From Brachybacterium sacelli (GTDB lineage: Bacteria > Actinomycetota > Actinomycetes > Actinomycetales > Dermabacteraceae), in contig NZ_JAGIOD010000002.1 in NCBI RefSeq assembly GCF_017876545.1, forward strand, positions 1,240,001 through 1,304,000: a stretch of DNA of 64,000 nt, in the 5' to 3' direction. A program made the position numbers and the translations under genes. Position 1 is the first letter of the stretch, and the number at the start of each line of letters is the position of its first letter. The notes beneath the pieces are model-generated. The model was not told where the DNA came from and ran no database searches. It worked only from the letters and a program-made list of their open reading frames with translations. Positions 33,997 through 44,629 of the stretch are shown one piece after another.

Positions 33997-35687
33997 TCGA
34001 CACGCAGAGCACGCCGCGGCTCGCGATCGAGAGCCTCGACGTCCATTTCGCGACCGACGGCGGGGACGTCCACGCGGTCGACGGGGTGGACCTCGAGGTC
34101 GCCCCCGGGGAGATCCTCGCCGTCGTCGGGGAGTCCGGGTCCGGCAAGTCCGTCACCGCCCGCTCGATCCTGGGGCTGCTGCCGGAGACCGCCGAGGCCT
34201 CCGGGGCCGTGCTGGTCTCCGGCACCGACGTGGTCGGCCTGTCCGGGGCGCGACTGCGCGCCCTGCGCGGCGAGGACGTCTCGATGATCTTCCAGGAGCC
34301 CTCGAGCGCCATGAACCCGGTCTTCCCGATCTGGTGGCAGATCGGGGAGGGACTGCGGGCCCACTCCCCGAAACTGTCCCGCAAGGAGATCCGCGCCAAG
34401 GCCGTCGAGTCGCTCGAGGCCGTCGGCATCCCCGATCCCGCCGAGCGCATCGACCGCTACCCCCACGAGTTCTCCGGCGGGCAGAAGCAGCGCATCATGA
34501 TCGCCATGGCGCTGGCGCTGGGGGCGGAGCTGATCGTCGCCGACGAACCGACCACCGCGCTGGACGTCACCGTGCAGGCCGAGATCCTCGACCTGCTGCG
34601 GGACGTGCGGGACCGCTTCGGCACCTCGATCATCGTGATCACCCACAACATGGGGGTGGTCGCAGACCTCGCGGACTCCGTGGCCGTGATGTACCGCGGG
34701 AAGGTGATCGAGCGGGCCGGTGCCACGGAGCTGTTCGCCGATCCCCGCGAGGAGTACACGAAGAAACTGCTGGCCGCGGTGCCGCACCTGGGCCGCAACT
34801 CCGCCTGGACCGCGCTCAGCTCCGAGCAGCAGCAGGAGATCGAGGACGCCGAACCGGTCGTCCTCGCGAAGGACCTCGTCATCGAGTACCCGGGACGGCT
34901 GGGACGGCCGCCGTTCCGCGCCGTCAAGGGCGTGGACTTCACCATCCGCGCCGGCCAGGTGTACGGCCTGGTGGGCGAGTCCGGCTCCGGCAAGACGACC
35001 ATCGGCCGCGCCATGGCCGGTCTCGAGCGCACCACCGGAGGCAGTCTGCAGGTGCTCGGGCACGAGATGAACGGGATGCGGGAGAAGAGCTTCAAGCCGC
35101 TGCGCCGACGGATCGGGTTCGTGTTCCAGGACCCGGCGACCTCCTTCAACCCGCACCTGACGATCGAGCAGTGCATCGCCGAGCCGCTGATCGTGCACGA
35201 GCCCCAGCAGGGCGCGGACGAACACGCCGAGCAGGTGCGCTCCCTGCTGGAGGCCGTCGAGCTGCCCCGGAGCTACGCCGGCCGCTACCCGCACGAGCTC
35301 TCCGGCGGACAGCGCCAGCGGGTATCCCTGGCGCGGGCGCTGGTGCTGGGCCCGGAGCTGCTGATCGCCGACGAGCCGACCAGCGCACTGGACGTCTCCG
35401 TGCAGGCCACCGTGCTCGAACTGTTCCGTGAGCTGCAGAGCCGGCTGGGATTCGCCGCCCTGTTCATCAGCCACGACCTGGCGGTGGTCGACACCCTCGC
35501 CCACCGCATCGGCGTACTGTTCCGCGGCGACCTGGTCGAGGACGGCCATGGTCCGGACGTGCTGCAGCGGCCCTCGCACGACTACACCCGCAAGCTCATC
35601 GCCTCCCTGCCGGTGCCCGACCCCGTCGAGCAGGCCGAGCGCCGCGAGACCTTCGTGCGGGAGTGGGGCCGGGGCGCGGCGAGCTGA
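33993..35687 (+). CDS. Fused double ATPase of the peptide ABC transporter (DppD-DppF)
   Basis: A 564-residue protein with two ATPase domains in one chain. The first has GESGSGKS near residue 45, FSGGQKQR and LIVADEPTTALD; the second begins near residue 290 with GESGSGKT, LSGGQRQR and LLIADEPTSALD. Both are followed by oligopeptide-transporter C-terminal segments (VPHLGRNS, and SHDYTRKLIASLPVPDP). Fusion of the two subunits is common for GsiA-like transporters. The ATG overlaps the permease stop by 4 bases. Confidence 0.94.
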   Translation: MIDTQSTPRLAIESLDVHFATDGGDVHAVDGVDLEVAPGEILAVVGESGSGKSVTARSILGLLPETAEASGAVLVSGTDVVGLSGARLRALRGEDVSMIFQEPSSAMNPVFPIWWQIGEGLRAHSPKLSRKEIRAKAVESLEAVGIPDPAERIDRYPHEFSGGQKQRIMIAMALALGAELIVADEPTTALDVTVQAEILDLLRDVRDRFGTSIIVITHNMGVVADLADSVAVMYRGKVIERAGATELFADPREEYTKKLLAAVPHLGRNSAWTALSSEQQQEIEDAEPVVLAKDLVIEYPGRLGRPPFRAVKGVDFTIRAGQVYGLVGESGSGKTTIGRAMAGLERTTGGSLQVLGHEMNGMREKSFKPLRRRIGFVFQDPATSFNPHLTIEQCIAEPLIVHEPQQGADEHAEQVRSLLEAVELPRSYAGRYPHELSGGQRQRVSLARALVLGPELLIADEPTSALDVSVQATVLELFRELQSRLGFAALFISHDLAVVDTLAHRIGVLFRGDLVEDGHGPDVLQRPSHDYTRKLIASLPVPDPVEQAERRETFVREWGRGAAS

Positions 35688-35765
35688 GGCGTCCACCCGT
35701 GGGCGGAGACCGGATCGCCCCGTGAGCTGACGCGCGGGGCGCGCCGGCGAGGAAGCCTGGCTGGC

Positions 35766-36929
35766 ATGACGTTCGCACCACCTCGCCCCACCGTCCGCTC
35801 CTGGCTCGAGGCGACCACCGGCCGCCTCGAGGCGCTCGACCTGGTCCGTCTGCTCGCCGTGCTCGGCATGATGAGCGCGCACCTGCTCGCCCCGCTCGCG
35901 CTGATGCCCGATCCGTCGGGCGTCGAGGGCGCCCTCGCCCGCCTCGCGCACCTGTTGACCGAGGGGCCCTCCTCGACCCTCTTCGCCGTCGTCGGCGGTG
36001 GCAGCCTCGTGCTCGCCTCGCGCCGGCGACTGGCCGACGGCGACCGGCGCGGCGCGGTCACCTCCGCCCTGGTGCGCGGCGCCGGCGTCACCGTGCTCGG
36101 CCTGCTGCTCGAGCTGACTCCCACCTCGGTGATGGTGGTGCTGGTCCCGTTCGGCCTGTCCATGATGGTCACCGCCCCGCTGCTGCTGGTGCCGAGTCGC
36201 ATCCTGGTGCCATTGATCGCCGTGCTCACCGCGTTCGGCCACCCCCTCGCACTGGCGGTGCCCGGGCGCGTCGAGTTCGGCACCGTGACGCTGCTGACCT
36301 TGGACGACCCGGCCGCAGTGCTGCGGGGGCTGGTGCTGACCGGCCAGTACCCGCTGATCACCTGGATCCCCTACCTGCTCACCGGGGTCGTGCTGCTGCG
36401 GGCGGTGCTCCGCGCCCAGGAGCAGGGCGGGATCCGGCGGCTGAGCGTCCTGGCCCTGGTGGGCGGGGTGGTGGCCGCGGTCGGCGCCCACCTCCTCCCG
36501 GTGCTCGCCGCAGCGCTCGGGTACGCGACCCCGGGGGCCTGGTACACGGCGGCACCGCATACCGGGACCGTGGGCGACATGCTCGCGACCGGGGGCGTCG
36601 CCGTCGCGCTCATCGCGCTGGCGCTGTGCCTGCTGCCGCCGGCGCGCACGCTGAGCGGCAGGATCGCGCGCAGCCTGCGAGCCGCCGGGGCGGCCCCGCT
36701 GACGATCTACGTCCTGCATGTCCTGGCCACCAGCGTCGCCCTCCTCCTGGCGGTGCTCACCTCCGGCGGGGAACTCTCCTCGATGCCCTGGTACGTGGGC
36801 GGGCTCGGGATTCTCGCCCTTCATGTCGCCGGCGTGCTCGCCCTCGGTGCTGTCCTGGCGGCCCGGGGCTCGCGCGGCCCGTTCGAGGCGCTGCTCGCCC
36901 GCGTCATCCGCCGGATCGTCAGGTCCTGA
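35766..36929 (+). CDS. DUF418/DUF1624-like membrane protein
   Basis: A 387-residue membrane protein with about ten helices. RLEALDLVRLLAVLGMMSAHLL is the typical start of the acyltransferase-like DUF1624/heparan-glucosaminide N-acetyltransferase group, and GAAPLTIYVLHVLATSVALLL is the DUF418-like end. It probably moves or adds an acyl group at the membrane; the substrate is unknown. It follows the peptide importer by 79 bases and has its own ATG at 35766. Confidence 0.75.
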   Translation: MTFAPPRPTVRSWLEATTGRLEALDLVRLLAVLGMMSAHLLAPLALMPDPSGVEGALARLAHLLTEGPSSTLFAVVGGGSLVLASRRRLADGDRRGAVTSALVRGAGVTVLGLLLELTPTSVMVVLVPFGLSMMVTAPLLLVPSRILVPLIAVLTAFGHPLALAVPGRVEFGTVTLLTLDDPAAVLRGLVLTGQYPLITWIPYLLTGVVLLRAVLRAQEQGGIRRLSVLALVGGVVAAVGAHLLPVLAAALGYATPGAWYTAAPHTGTVGDMLATGGVAVALIALALCLLPPARTLSGRIARSLRAAGAAPLTIYVLHVLATSVALLLAVLTSGGELSSMPWYVGGLGILALHVAGVLALGAVLAARGSRGPFEALLARVIRRIVRS

Positions 36930-36945
36930 GTTCATGGAGCGTTCA

Positions 36946-36961
36946 CGGGGGAGACCCCGTC
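36946..36961. terminator. Short GC hairpin after the DUF418-like gene
   Basis: ACGGGG (36946-36951), loop GAGA, CCCCGT (36956-36961), 17 bases after the stop codon. It is a six-pair stem without a T tract, so only a weak call. Confidence 0.3.
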
Positions 36962-37045
36962 CGCTCGCCGTGCGGTGGGGCGGCCGTCCTCCGGAGCAGC
37001 TTGCCTGGGTCGGTACATCTGTCCCCCCGCACGAAACGGTGACCC

Positions 37046-38275
37046 GTGACCTCCTCCTCGTCCCCCGCGTCCTCCTCGTCCCGCTCCGCCCACTCGCGTC
37101 GGTCCGTCCTGCGGTATTCCGCCGGGAGCCTCGCCGCTGCGGGCATGATGGGAACCGCGTCGGCGGCCCCCGCTCCGGCGGCGCCGACCGACCGACCCCT
37201 GCGACCGGACGAAGGCATCGTGCGCGACGAGCTCTGCTTCCGGGACGACGGCACCTTCACCGTCGTCCAGTTCAACGACACCCAGGACGGCCACCGCACC
37301 GACGTGCGCACCACCGCCCTCCAGGAGGCCGTGCTCGAGGAGGTGCGGCCGGATCTGGTGGTCATCAACGGCGATGTGATCGACGGATCGCCGACCACGG
37401 CCCAGGAGGCGAAGCAGGCGATCAACAACGTCGTGCGCCCGATGGAGGACCGCGGCATCGCGTGGGCCCTCACCTTCGGCAACCACGACGAGGACTCCTC
37501 GGGGACGACCGGCCTGGACGAGGGCGACTACCTGCGCTTCGTCGCGCAGTACCGGCACAACGTGAACACCCCGGGAGCCCATGACGTGACCGGCAGCGGC
37601 AACCAGGTGCTGACCGTGCGCTCGGCCGCCTCCCGGGCCGACGCCTTCGCCGTGTGGCTGCTGGACTCCGGCCGCTACGCCCCCGAGGAGATCGCGGGCC
37701 AGGACTTCGAGGGCTACCCCGACTGGGACTGGCTGCGACCCGACCAGGTCCAGTGGTACCTCCACGCCTCCCAGCAGCTCGAGAAGAAGAACCGGGCCGT
37801 GGTCCCTGGCCTCGTGTTCCAACACATCGCCCTGTGGGAGCACCGCTTCATGTGGTTCGCGAGCGTCGACAGCCGTTCCGAGGCCGACCACGCCCGGGCG
37901 CTGACGAAGCACTCGATCGTGGGGGAGCGGAACGAGGACGAGTGCCCCGGCCCCTTCAACTCCGGGATGTTCGCCGCCATGCTGCAGCGTGGCGACGTCA
38001 AGGGCTTGTTCGTCGGCCACGACCACATCAACACCTACGTGGGCGACTACTACGGCATCCAGCTGGGCTACGGTCCGGGCACCGGCTTCGGCACCTACGG
38101 TCTCGGCGGCGGGGAGGACCACCGTCTGCGCGGTGCCCGCGTGTTCCACCTCGACGAGAGCGTCGAGGGCGTGTACGCGGGCACCGAGCTGCGTTTCGCC
38201 GCCGACTACGGGATCGATGGTGCCGCCGGGGTGCAGCCGGGCGCGCCGAGGGACTTCCCCGAGGGGGTGCGCTGA
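37046..38275 (+). CDS. Secreted calcineurin-like metallophosphoesterase (Dcr2-like)
   Basis: A 409-residue enzyme with a GTG start. An N-terminal signal has a twin-arginine-like RRSVLRYSAGSLAAAG and an Ala-x-Ala cleavage area near residue 40, so export is likely. Metallophosphatase motifs follow: FNDTQDGH, INGDVIDG, TFGNHDED, VFQHIALWEH and LFVGHDHIN, which together bind two metals. The family hydrolyses phosphomonoesters or diesters outside the cytoplasm. The true start is uncertain because several in-frame starts exist in the Ser-rich leader. Confidence 0.88.
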   Translation: MTSSSSPASSSSRSAHSRRSVLRYSAGSLAAAGMMGTASAAPAPAAPTDRPLRPDEGIVRDELCFRDDGTFTVVQFNDTQDGHRTDVRTTALQEAVLEEVRPDLVVINGDVIDGSPTTAQEAKQAINNVVRPMEDRGIAWALTFGNHDEDSSGTTGLDEGDYLRFVAQYRHNVNTPGAHDVTGSGNQVLTVRSAASRADAFAVWLLDSGRYAPEEIAGQDFEGYPDWDWLRPDQVQWYLHASQQLEKKNRAVVPGLVFQHIALWEHRFMWFASVDSRSEADHARALTKHSIVGERNEDECPGPFNSGMFAAMLQRGDVKGLFVGHDHINTYVGDYYGIQLGYGPGTGFGTYGLGGGEDHRLRGARVFHLDESVEGVYAGTELRFAADYGIDGAAGVQPGAPRDFPEGVR

Positions 38276-38368
38276 ACGGTTCGGGCAGGGGCTGTCGATC
38301 CGGGCGGCCCCGTGCGACATGAGGGTGAGGACGACGAGAGGCGCCGTCCCGTCAGGAGGATGATCCAG

Positions 38369-38740
38369 ATGGCTCGCTACCTAGTGTTCCTGTACTACCC
38401 CAGCGACCGGTTCGAGACGGACCCCCAGGTGCTCGAGGCCCAGATGGCCGAGCACGACGTCCATGGCCGGGAGCTGACCGAGGAGGGGGTGATGGTCTAC
38501 GGCAGCCCGCTCGAGGACCACGACGCCTCCACCTCGATCCGTGCCGACAGCCTGGTCGACGGCCCGTTCGTGGAGGTCAACGAGGTGATCGTCGGCTTCT
38601 ACGTGCTCGAGGTGCCCGATCTCGACGCGGCGATCGCGGTGGCCCGCCGCAACCCGATCATCCATCAGGGCGGCGGCGTCGAGGTGCGCCCGATGGTCGG
38701 GGACGACGTCCCCGCCTCCCGCGGCACGCTGTCGGCGTGA
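38369..38740 (+). CDS. YCII-related DGPF protein
   Basis: A 123-residue dimeric alpha-beta barrel protein of the YCII/DGPF family: MARYLVFLYYPSD at the N terminus and the defining VDGPFVEVNEVIVGFYVLEVPD. The ATG at 38369 stands nine bases after AGGAGG; an ATG at 38360 is too close to it. It overlaps the sigma-factor gene by 4 bases. DGPF proteins are the standard genomic partners of ECF42 sigma factors, and their role is unknown. Confidence 0.92.
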   Translation: MARYLVFLYYPSDRFETDPQVLEAQMAEHDVHGRELTEEGVMVYGSPLEDHDASTSIRADSLVDGPFVEVNEVIVGFYVLEVPDLDAAIAVARRNPIIHQGGGVEVRPMVGDDVPASRGTLSA

Positions 38741-39963
38741 GCACGCCGGAGGTCGCCGCGGCCGTCGCCGCCGCGCACCGTGACCACTGGGCCATGGTGC
38801 TGGCGGCGACGGCCGCGACCTCGCGCGACCTCGACCTGGCCGAGGACGCGGCCCAGGAGGCCTTCGCCCAGTCGCTGACCGCGTGGGCGGAGACCGGGGT
38901 ACCCGACAACCCGGGAGGCTGGCTGACCACGACGGCCCGACGGCGGGCGTTGGATGCGATGCGCCGCCGCCGGACCCTCGAGCGCAAGCTGCCGCTGCTG
39001 GTGTGGGACGACGACGCGGACGTGGGCGCCCCGGAGGCCGATGAGCGCGTCGCGGACGAGGCAGCGCCCGTGGTGCTCGACGAGCAGCTGCGGCTGATCT
39101 TCCTGACCGCCCACCCCGCGCTCGCCCCGACCTCCCGCATCGCCCTCACGCTCCGCCTGGTGGGCGGCCTGTCGACGGTGCAGATCGCCGACGCGTTCCT
39201 GGTCCCCGAACCGACGATGGCCGCTCGGCCCACGCGGGCCAAGAAGCGCATCCGCCTCAGCCGCATCCCCTGCCGCGTGCCCGGCGCCGGGGAGCTCGAG
39301 GAGCGGCTGGTCGACGTGCTCGACGTGGTCTCGGTGCTGCTGGCCACCCCGAGCGCCGACGTGCTGGAGGCCGCGACGGGGATGCTCGAGGTGCTCGTGC
39401 GGATGCTGCCCGTGCGCACCGAGCCGCGCGGCCTGCTCGCCCACGCGCTGCTGCTGCGCGCCCGCGCGGGGACCCGCACCGACGAGCGCGGGCGGCCAGT
39501 CGCCCTGGCCGACCAGGACCGTGAGCGCTGGGACCGCGAGCTCGTCGACCGGGCCGACGATCTGGTGACGGGAGCTCTCGCCGACGGCGGCCGCGGCCCC
39601 TACCTGATCCAGGGAGCGATCGCCGCCGCCGTCGCGGTGCCCCGGCGCCACGGGGACATCGACTGGGGCGAGGTGGTCGAACTGTATGACCTGCTGCTGG
39701 CGCACTGGCCCACCGCGATCGTGCGACTGGGCAGGACGGTCGCCGTGGCGGAGGTCGAGGGGGCGGGCGCCGCGCTGGCCCTGCTCACACCGCTCGCGGA
39801 CGAGCTCGAGGACCACCGGCCCTTCCACGTGATCCGGGGCGAGCTGCTGACCCGCTGCGGGGAGCATGCGGCGGCCGCGGAGGCGTTCCGCACGGCGCTG
39901 GACCGTCGCGGCGACCCGGGGGAGGAGGAGCTGCTGGAGGAGATGCTGCAGCGCGCGACCTGA
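38737..39963 (+). CDS. ECF42-type RNA polymerase sigma factor with C-terminal helical-repeat extension
   Basis: A 408-residue sigma factor. Region 2 is at residues 10-85 (DLAEDAAQEAFAQSLTAW, then GWLTTTARRRALDAMRRR) and region 4 at 105-165 (LRLVGGLSTVQIADAFLVPEPTMAARPTRAKKRI). The long C-terminal DUF6596/TPR-like part (190-405) is the ECF42 hallmark and replaces an anti-sigma partner. The GTG at 38737 overlaps the DGPF gene stop. The pair probably forms a self-contained signal response. The stop lies 55 bases from the end of recQ on the other strand. Confidence 0.9.
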   Translation: MSTPEVAAAVAAAHRDHWAMVLAATAATSRDLDLAEDAAQEAFAQSLTAWAETGVPDNPGGWLTTTARRRALDAMRRRRTLERKLPLLVWDDDADVGAPEADERVADEAAPVVLDEQLRLIFLTAHPALAPTSRIALTLRLVGGLSTVQIADAFLVPEPTMAARPTRAKKRIRLSRIPCRVPGAGELEERLVDVLDVVSVLLATPSADVLEAATGMLEVLVRMLPVRTEPRGLLAHALLLRARAGTRTDERGRPVALADQDRERWDRELVDRADDLVTGALADGGRGPYLIQGAIAAAVAVPRRHGDIDWGEVVELYDLLLAHWPTAIVRLGRTVAVAEVEGAGAALALLTPLADELEDHRPFHVIRGELLTRCGEHAAAAEAFRTALDRRGDPGEEELLEEMLQRAT

Positions 39964-40018
39964 GCGCTCGAGGTGTCCGTCATGGGGCAGGCTGCCGGGG
40001 CCGGGCCTCAGGGCCAGG

Positions 40019-41902
<1,884 letters not shown>

Positions 41903-41968
41903 GGGCGCCACTGTATTCGGGTGGGGCGACGGGCGGGGACCGCGAGGGACGAGTGTGGACTCTTGCCG

Positions 41969-41974
41969 TAGACT
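41969..41974 (+). promoter_or_regulatory. Minus 10 box of a leaderless promoter
   Basis: TAGACT is followed by 7 bases and the ATG at 41982, so the transcript should start at or next to the start codon. A GGGAG just ahead of the ATG is too close to act as a normal ribosome site. Confidence 0.5.
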
Positions 41975-41981
41975 GTGGGAG

Positions 41982-42530
41982 ATGAGACCTCTGCGGTACT
42001 CCATCAACGTCACCGTCGACGGCTGCTGTGATCACCGGGCGGTTGAGCCCGACGAGCAGATGCACCGCCACCACGCCGAGAACCTCGAGCGCGCCGACGC
42101 GCTCCTGTTCGGGCGCATCACGTACCAGATGATGGAGGAGGCCTGGCGGCTCCCGCAGCCGCCGGGAGCGTTCCCGGAGTGGATGGAGCCCTTCGCCCGC
42201 ACGATCGACGCCGCGAAGAAGTACGTCGTCTCGAGCACGCTGGACCAGGTCGACTGGAACGCGGAGCTCCTTCGCGGGAATCTGGCCACGGCGGTCAGGA
42301 AGCTCAAGGACGCCCCCGGCGGGGAGATCTTCGTCGGTGGCGTGACCCTCCCTCATGCGCTGGCGGAGCTGGGTCTGATCGACGAGTACGAGTTCGTGGT
42401 CCATCCCCGGATCGCGGGCCACGGGCCCACGTTGTTCGCCGGGCTGGCCGAGGCGGTCGACCTCCGCCTCCTCGAGCGATTCGAGCTGGGAACCGGCGCC
42501 GTGGTGCTGAAGTACGCGCCGCGGGGGTGA
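41982..42530 (+). CDS. Dihydrofolate reductase-family (RibD C-terminal-like) protein
   Basis: A 182-residue protein with the DHFR/RibD reductase fold: [14 protein letters not shown] at the N terminus, [18 protein letters not shown] and [14 protein letters not shown], then [28 protein letters not shown] and [10 protein letters not shown]. These stand-alone reductases are numerous in Actinobacteria and their substrates are mostly unknown. It is divergent from recQ with 79 bases between. Confidence 0.88.
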   Translation: MRPLRYSINVTVDGCCDHRAVEPDEQMHRHHAENLERADALLFGRITYQMMEEAWRLPQPPGAFPEWMEPFARTIDAAKKYVVSSTLDQVDWNAELLRGNLATAVRKLKDAPGGEIFVGGVTLPHALAELGLIDEYEFVVHPRIAGHGPTLFAGLAEAVDLRLLERFELGTGAVVLKYAPRG

Positions 42531-42847
42531 CGCGCGCTGCTGCTCGCCGACGAGCGCGTGCAACCTGGCACAGCAGCCGAGGCGTCCCGGCCGCTCGCGC
42601 CTCGGTCGGCTGAGTGATCCATGGCACGAGAGTGCCCTCGCGCCGTGGAGAACTCCCTGGTGAGCGTGCGTCTGGGGTGATGACGATGCACCTGTTCCCG
42701 GACAGGTGACTTCGAGTGTCGGCCCCCTTGTTTAGGCTCCCCCCAGATCGACAGGGTGAAACGTCGGCAATGTCGGGAATCACCCAGTGGTCCATTCCCT
42801 TTTCGCTGGTCATGCGCTTTCTCGCGCCCGATTCCTCCAGGAGCATC
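42531..42847. promoter_or_regulatory. 317-base interval upstream of the TM2 gene, with an inverted repeat
   Basis: No gene is seen. CACCTG (42689-42694) and CAGGTG (42703-42708) are inverted around an 8-base spacer, and TTTAGGCT near 42730 could be a minus 10 region for the TM2 gene. The AGGAG ahead of the TM2 ATG lies at 42838-42842. Confidence 0.4.
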
Positions 42848-44152
42848 ATGTCTTCCACCTTCCCGCCGCCGCCCGGCGGCCACCCCCAGCAGCCCGGCGA
42901 CGGCCAGATCACACCCGGACAGCACACGCCATACCCTGCCGCGCAGAGCGGCACCCAGTACGGCGGCCAGCGGCTCCAGCAGCCATCGGGCGCGCCACCG
43001 AATCAGGGCGAGGGGGCGCCGCAGTCCGGCTTCGGCGCCCCCTCGCCGAACGCTCTCTACGGTGCGCAGTCGCCGTACACCCAGGGCCCGGCCGGCTCGC
43101 CGAATCCGGGGCACCGCAGTCAGCAACCGGCACCGCAGATCACCCCTGCGCCTTACGTGAGGATGCCGGGTTCTGCTGCCCCTGCTGCGCCGCAAAAGGA
43201 CTTCGTCGTGGCGTGGCTGCTCGCGCTCTTCCTCGGCGCGTTCGGTGTGGATCGCTTCTACCGCGGATTCGTGGGGCTCGGCATCCTCAAGCTCATCACC
43301 TGCGGCGGGGCAGGGATCTGGGCGCTGGTCGATCTGTTGATCATCGTCTTCACCGGCGGCCGGGACAGCACCGGGCGGCCGCTGGCGAACTACGAGCAGA
43401 ACAAGAAGCTCTCCTGGATCGTCACCGCGATCGTGGTGGGCATCAGCCTCATTTTCTTCGCCATCAACAGCGCGACGAGCGATGGCACCGACACGACGTC
43501 TGCGACCGACGAGACCGTCGCCACCGAGGAGCTCGAGCCTGAGGCTGTCGAGCAGGAGGTCGCCGCCGAGGAGGAGCCGGCTGCGGAGAAGGAGCCTGCT
43601 GCCGAGGAGGAGCCGGCTGCGGAGAAGGAGCCTGCTGCCGAGGAGAAGCCTGTTGCCGAGGAGGCTCCAGCTCCCGTCGTCCCGGCGACCCAGCAGGCCA
43701 TGTCGGACGCGGTCGCCCAGGGAAGGTCAGAAGCGGAGAACGCTGAGACGGATCTGCAACGCGCGAATGTCCTCACGGTACGCAGTGAGAGCATGTGCGA
43801 GTCCATTTCCGACGGCGCCGTGGAGGACTGGGTAGGTACGGTCGTGACCGTCGATGCCAACGGTGAAGGCAAGGCCGTCGTCACCCTCTCGATCGAGGAG
43901 GACATCGAGATCGGGACCTGGAACAACGCCTTCTCCGACATGTCCGACAACACGCTCATCGAGCAGGGCAGCCCGCTCTACGATTCTGCGCTGGCCCTGG
44001 CGCCGGGGGACACCGTGACGTTCTCCGGCACGCTCAAGTCCGGCAACGAGGGCAACGACGAGTGCTACTACGCCTCGAACATGACCGAGGCGATGTCCAT
44101 CGACTCGCCCGACTACATCATCACCTTCTCCGCCCTCAAGAAGCTCGGGTGA
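42848..44152 (+). CDS. TM2-domain surface protein with repeated acidic linker
   Basis: A 434-residue protein. Residues 1-105 are cytosolic, Pro/Gln/Gly-rich. Residues 115-185 form a TM2 domain: VVAWLLALFLGAFGVDRFYRG, GILKLITCGGAGIWALVDLLII. A third membrane helix follows near 200. Residues 220-290 are an Ala/Glu/Pro/Lys linker built partly of an exact 12-residue repeat. The last 140 residues form a small domain with two Cys (SMCESISD and DECYYA), probably extracellular. I do not recognise that domain. Architecture and linker resemble the Ltp-domain gene at 58.4 kb. Confidence 0.8.
   Translation: MSSTFPPPPGGHPQQPGDGQITPGQHTPYPAAQSGTQYGGQRLQQPSGAPPNQGEGAPQSGFGAPSPNALYGAQSPYTQGPAGSPNPGHRSQQPAPQITPAPYVRMPGSAAPAAPQKDFVVAWLLALFLGAFGVDRFYRGFVGLGILKLITCGGAGIWALVDLLIIVFTGGRDSTGRPLANYEQNKKLSWIVTAIVVGISLIFFAINSATSDGTDTTSATDETVATEELEPEAVEQEVAAEEEPAAEKEPAAEEEPAAEKEPAAEEKPVAEEAPAPVVPATQQAMSDAVAQGRSEAENAETDLQRANVLTVRSESMCESISDGAVEDWVGTVVTVDANGEGKAVVTLSIEEDIEIGTWNNAFSDMSDNTLIEQGSPLYDSALALAPGDTVTFSGTLKSGNEGNDECYYASNMTEAMSIDSPDYIITFSALKKLG
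43568..43657 (+). repeat. 36-bp tandem repeat in the linker of the TM2 protein
   Basis: Two exact 36-bp copies (43568-43603 and 43604-43639) encode EEEPAAEKEPAA twice, followed by a partial degenerate third copy. The identical DNA suggests recent slippage, so linker length may vary between strains. Confidence 0.85.
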
Positions 44153-44175
44153 GTTCATCGGTCGGTCGGTGAGGA

Positions 44176-44204
44176 CGGGGCCGCGGCACCAGTCCGCGGC
44201 CCCG
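44176..44204. terminator. Terminator hairpin after the TM2 gene
   Basis: CGGGGCCGCGG (44176-44186) and CCGCGGCCCCG (44194-44204) pair perfectly over 11 bp around CACCAGT, 23 bases after the TM2 stop and between convergent genes. Confidence 0.75.
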
Positions 44205-44266
44205 CCTCCGCATCGCGGCGTCCTTCGCTCTTGCGACAGATCTCGGGGCGGTTCATGTCTCGTCGT

Positions 44267-44629
44267 TCACGCGGCGAGGTTCGCAACGAGCACCGCGAGC
44301 GACAGTGCCAGCATCCCCAGGCAGTTCACCCAGAACGCGGACCCGAAGAACCGGGCGCGCAGGTGCGCCACCACCGCGCAGCCGAAGTAGGCCACGACCC
44401 CCACGGTCGCGGCGACGGCGACGCCGGGCAGCCAGATGCCGACGACCAGCCCGACCACCGCGAGCGTCTTGACGACGATCAGCACCCACCACCACTGGCG
44501 CGGGAACCCGACGCCGTCCAGGCAGTCGCGGATGAACGCGGGCGGGCGCAGGGACAGCGCAGCGTCGACAGCCAGGGCGAGCGCCAGGAGGGCCAGGGGC
44601 CACCACGGGACGGGGTCGAGGATCAGCAT
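44267..44629 (-). CDS. DoxX-like membrane protein
   Basis: A 120-residue protein with four hydrophobic helices: PVPWWPLALLALALAVDAAL, WWWVLIVVKTLAVVGLVVGIW, VAVAATVGVVAYFGCAVVAHL and a C-terminal helix. The pattern matches DoxX-like (DoxX_2) proteins. It overlaps the TetR gene end by seven bases, so it is co-expressed with that repressor. The function is unknown. Confidence 0.78.
   Translation of the reverse strand: MLILDPVPWWPLALLALALAVDAALSLRPPAFIRDCLDGVGFPRQWWWVLIVVKTLAVVGLVVGIWLPGVAVAATVGVVAYFGCAVVAHLRARFFGSAFWVNCLGMLALSLAVLVANLAA

Noticed and set aside
33450..36935. A 1161-codon open frame on the minus strand
   Set aside because: It lies antisense to the ABC ATPase, permease and DUF418-like genes. 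Its product is Arg/Gly/His/Gln-rich with no domain, a typical shadow in GC-rich DNA.
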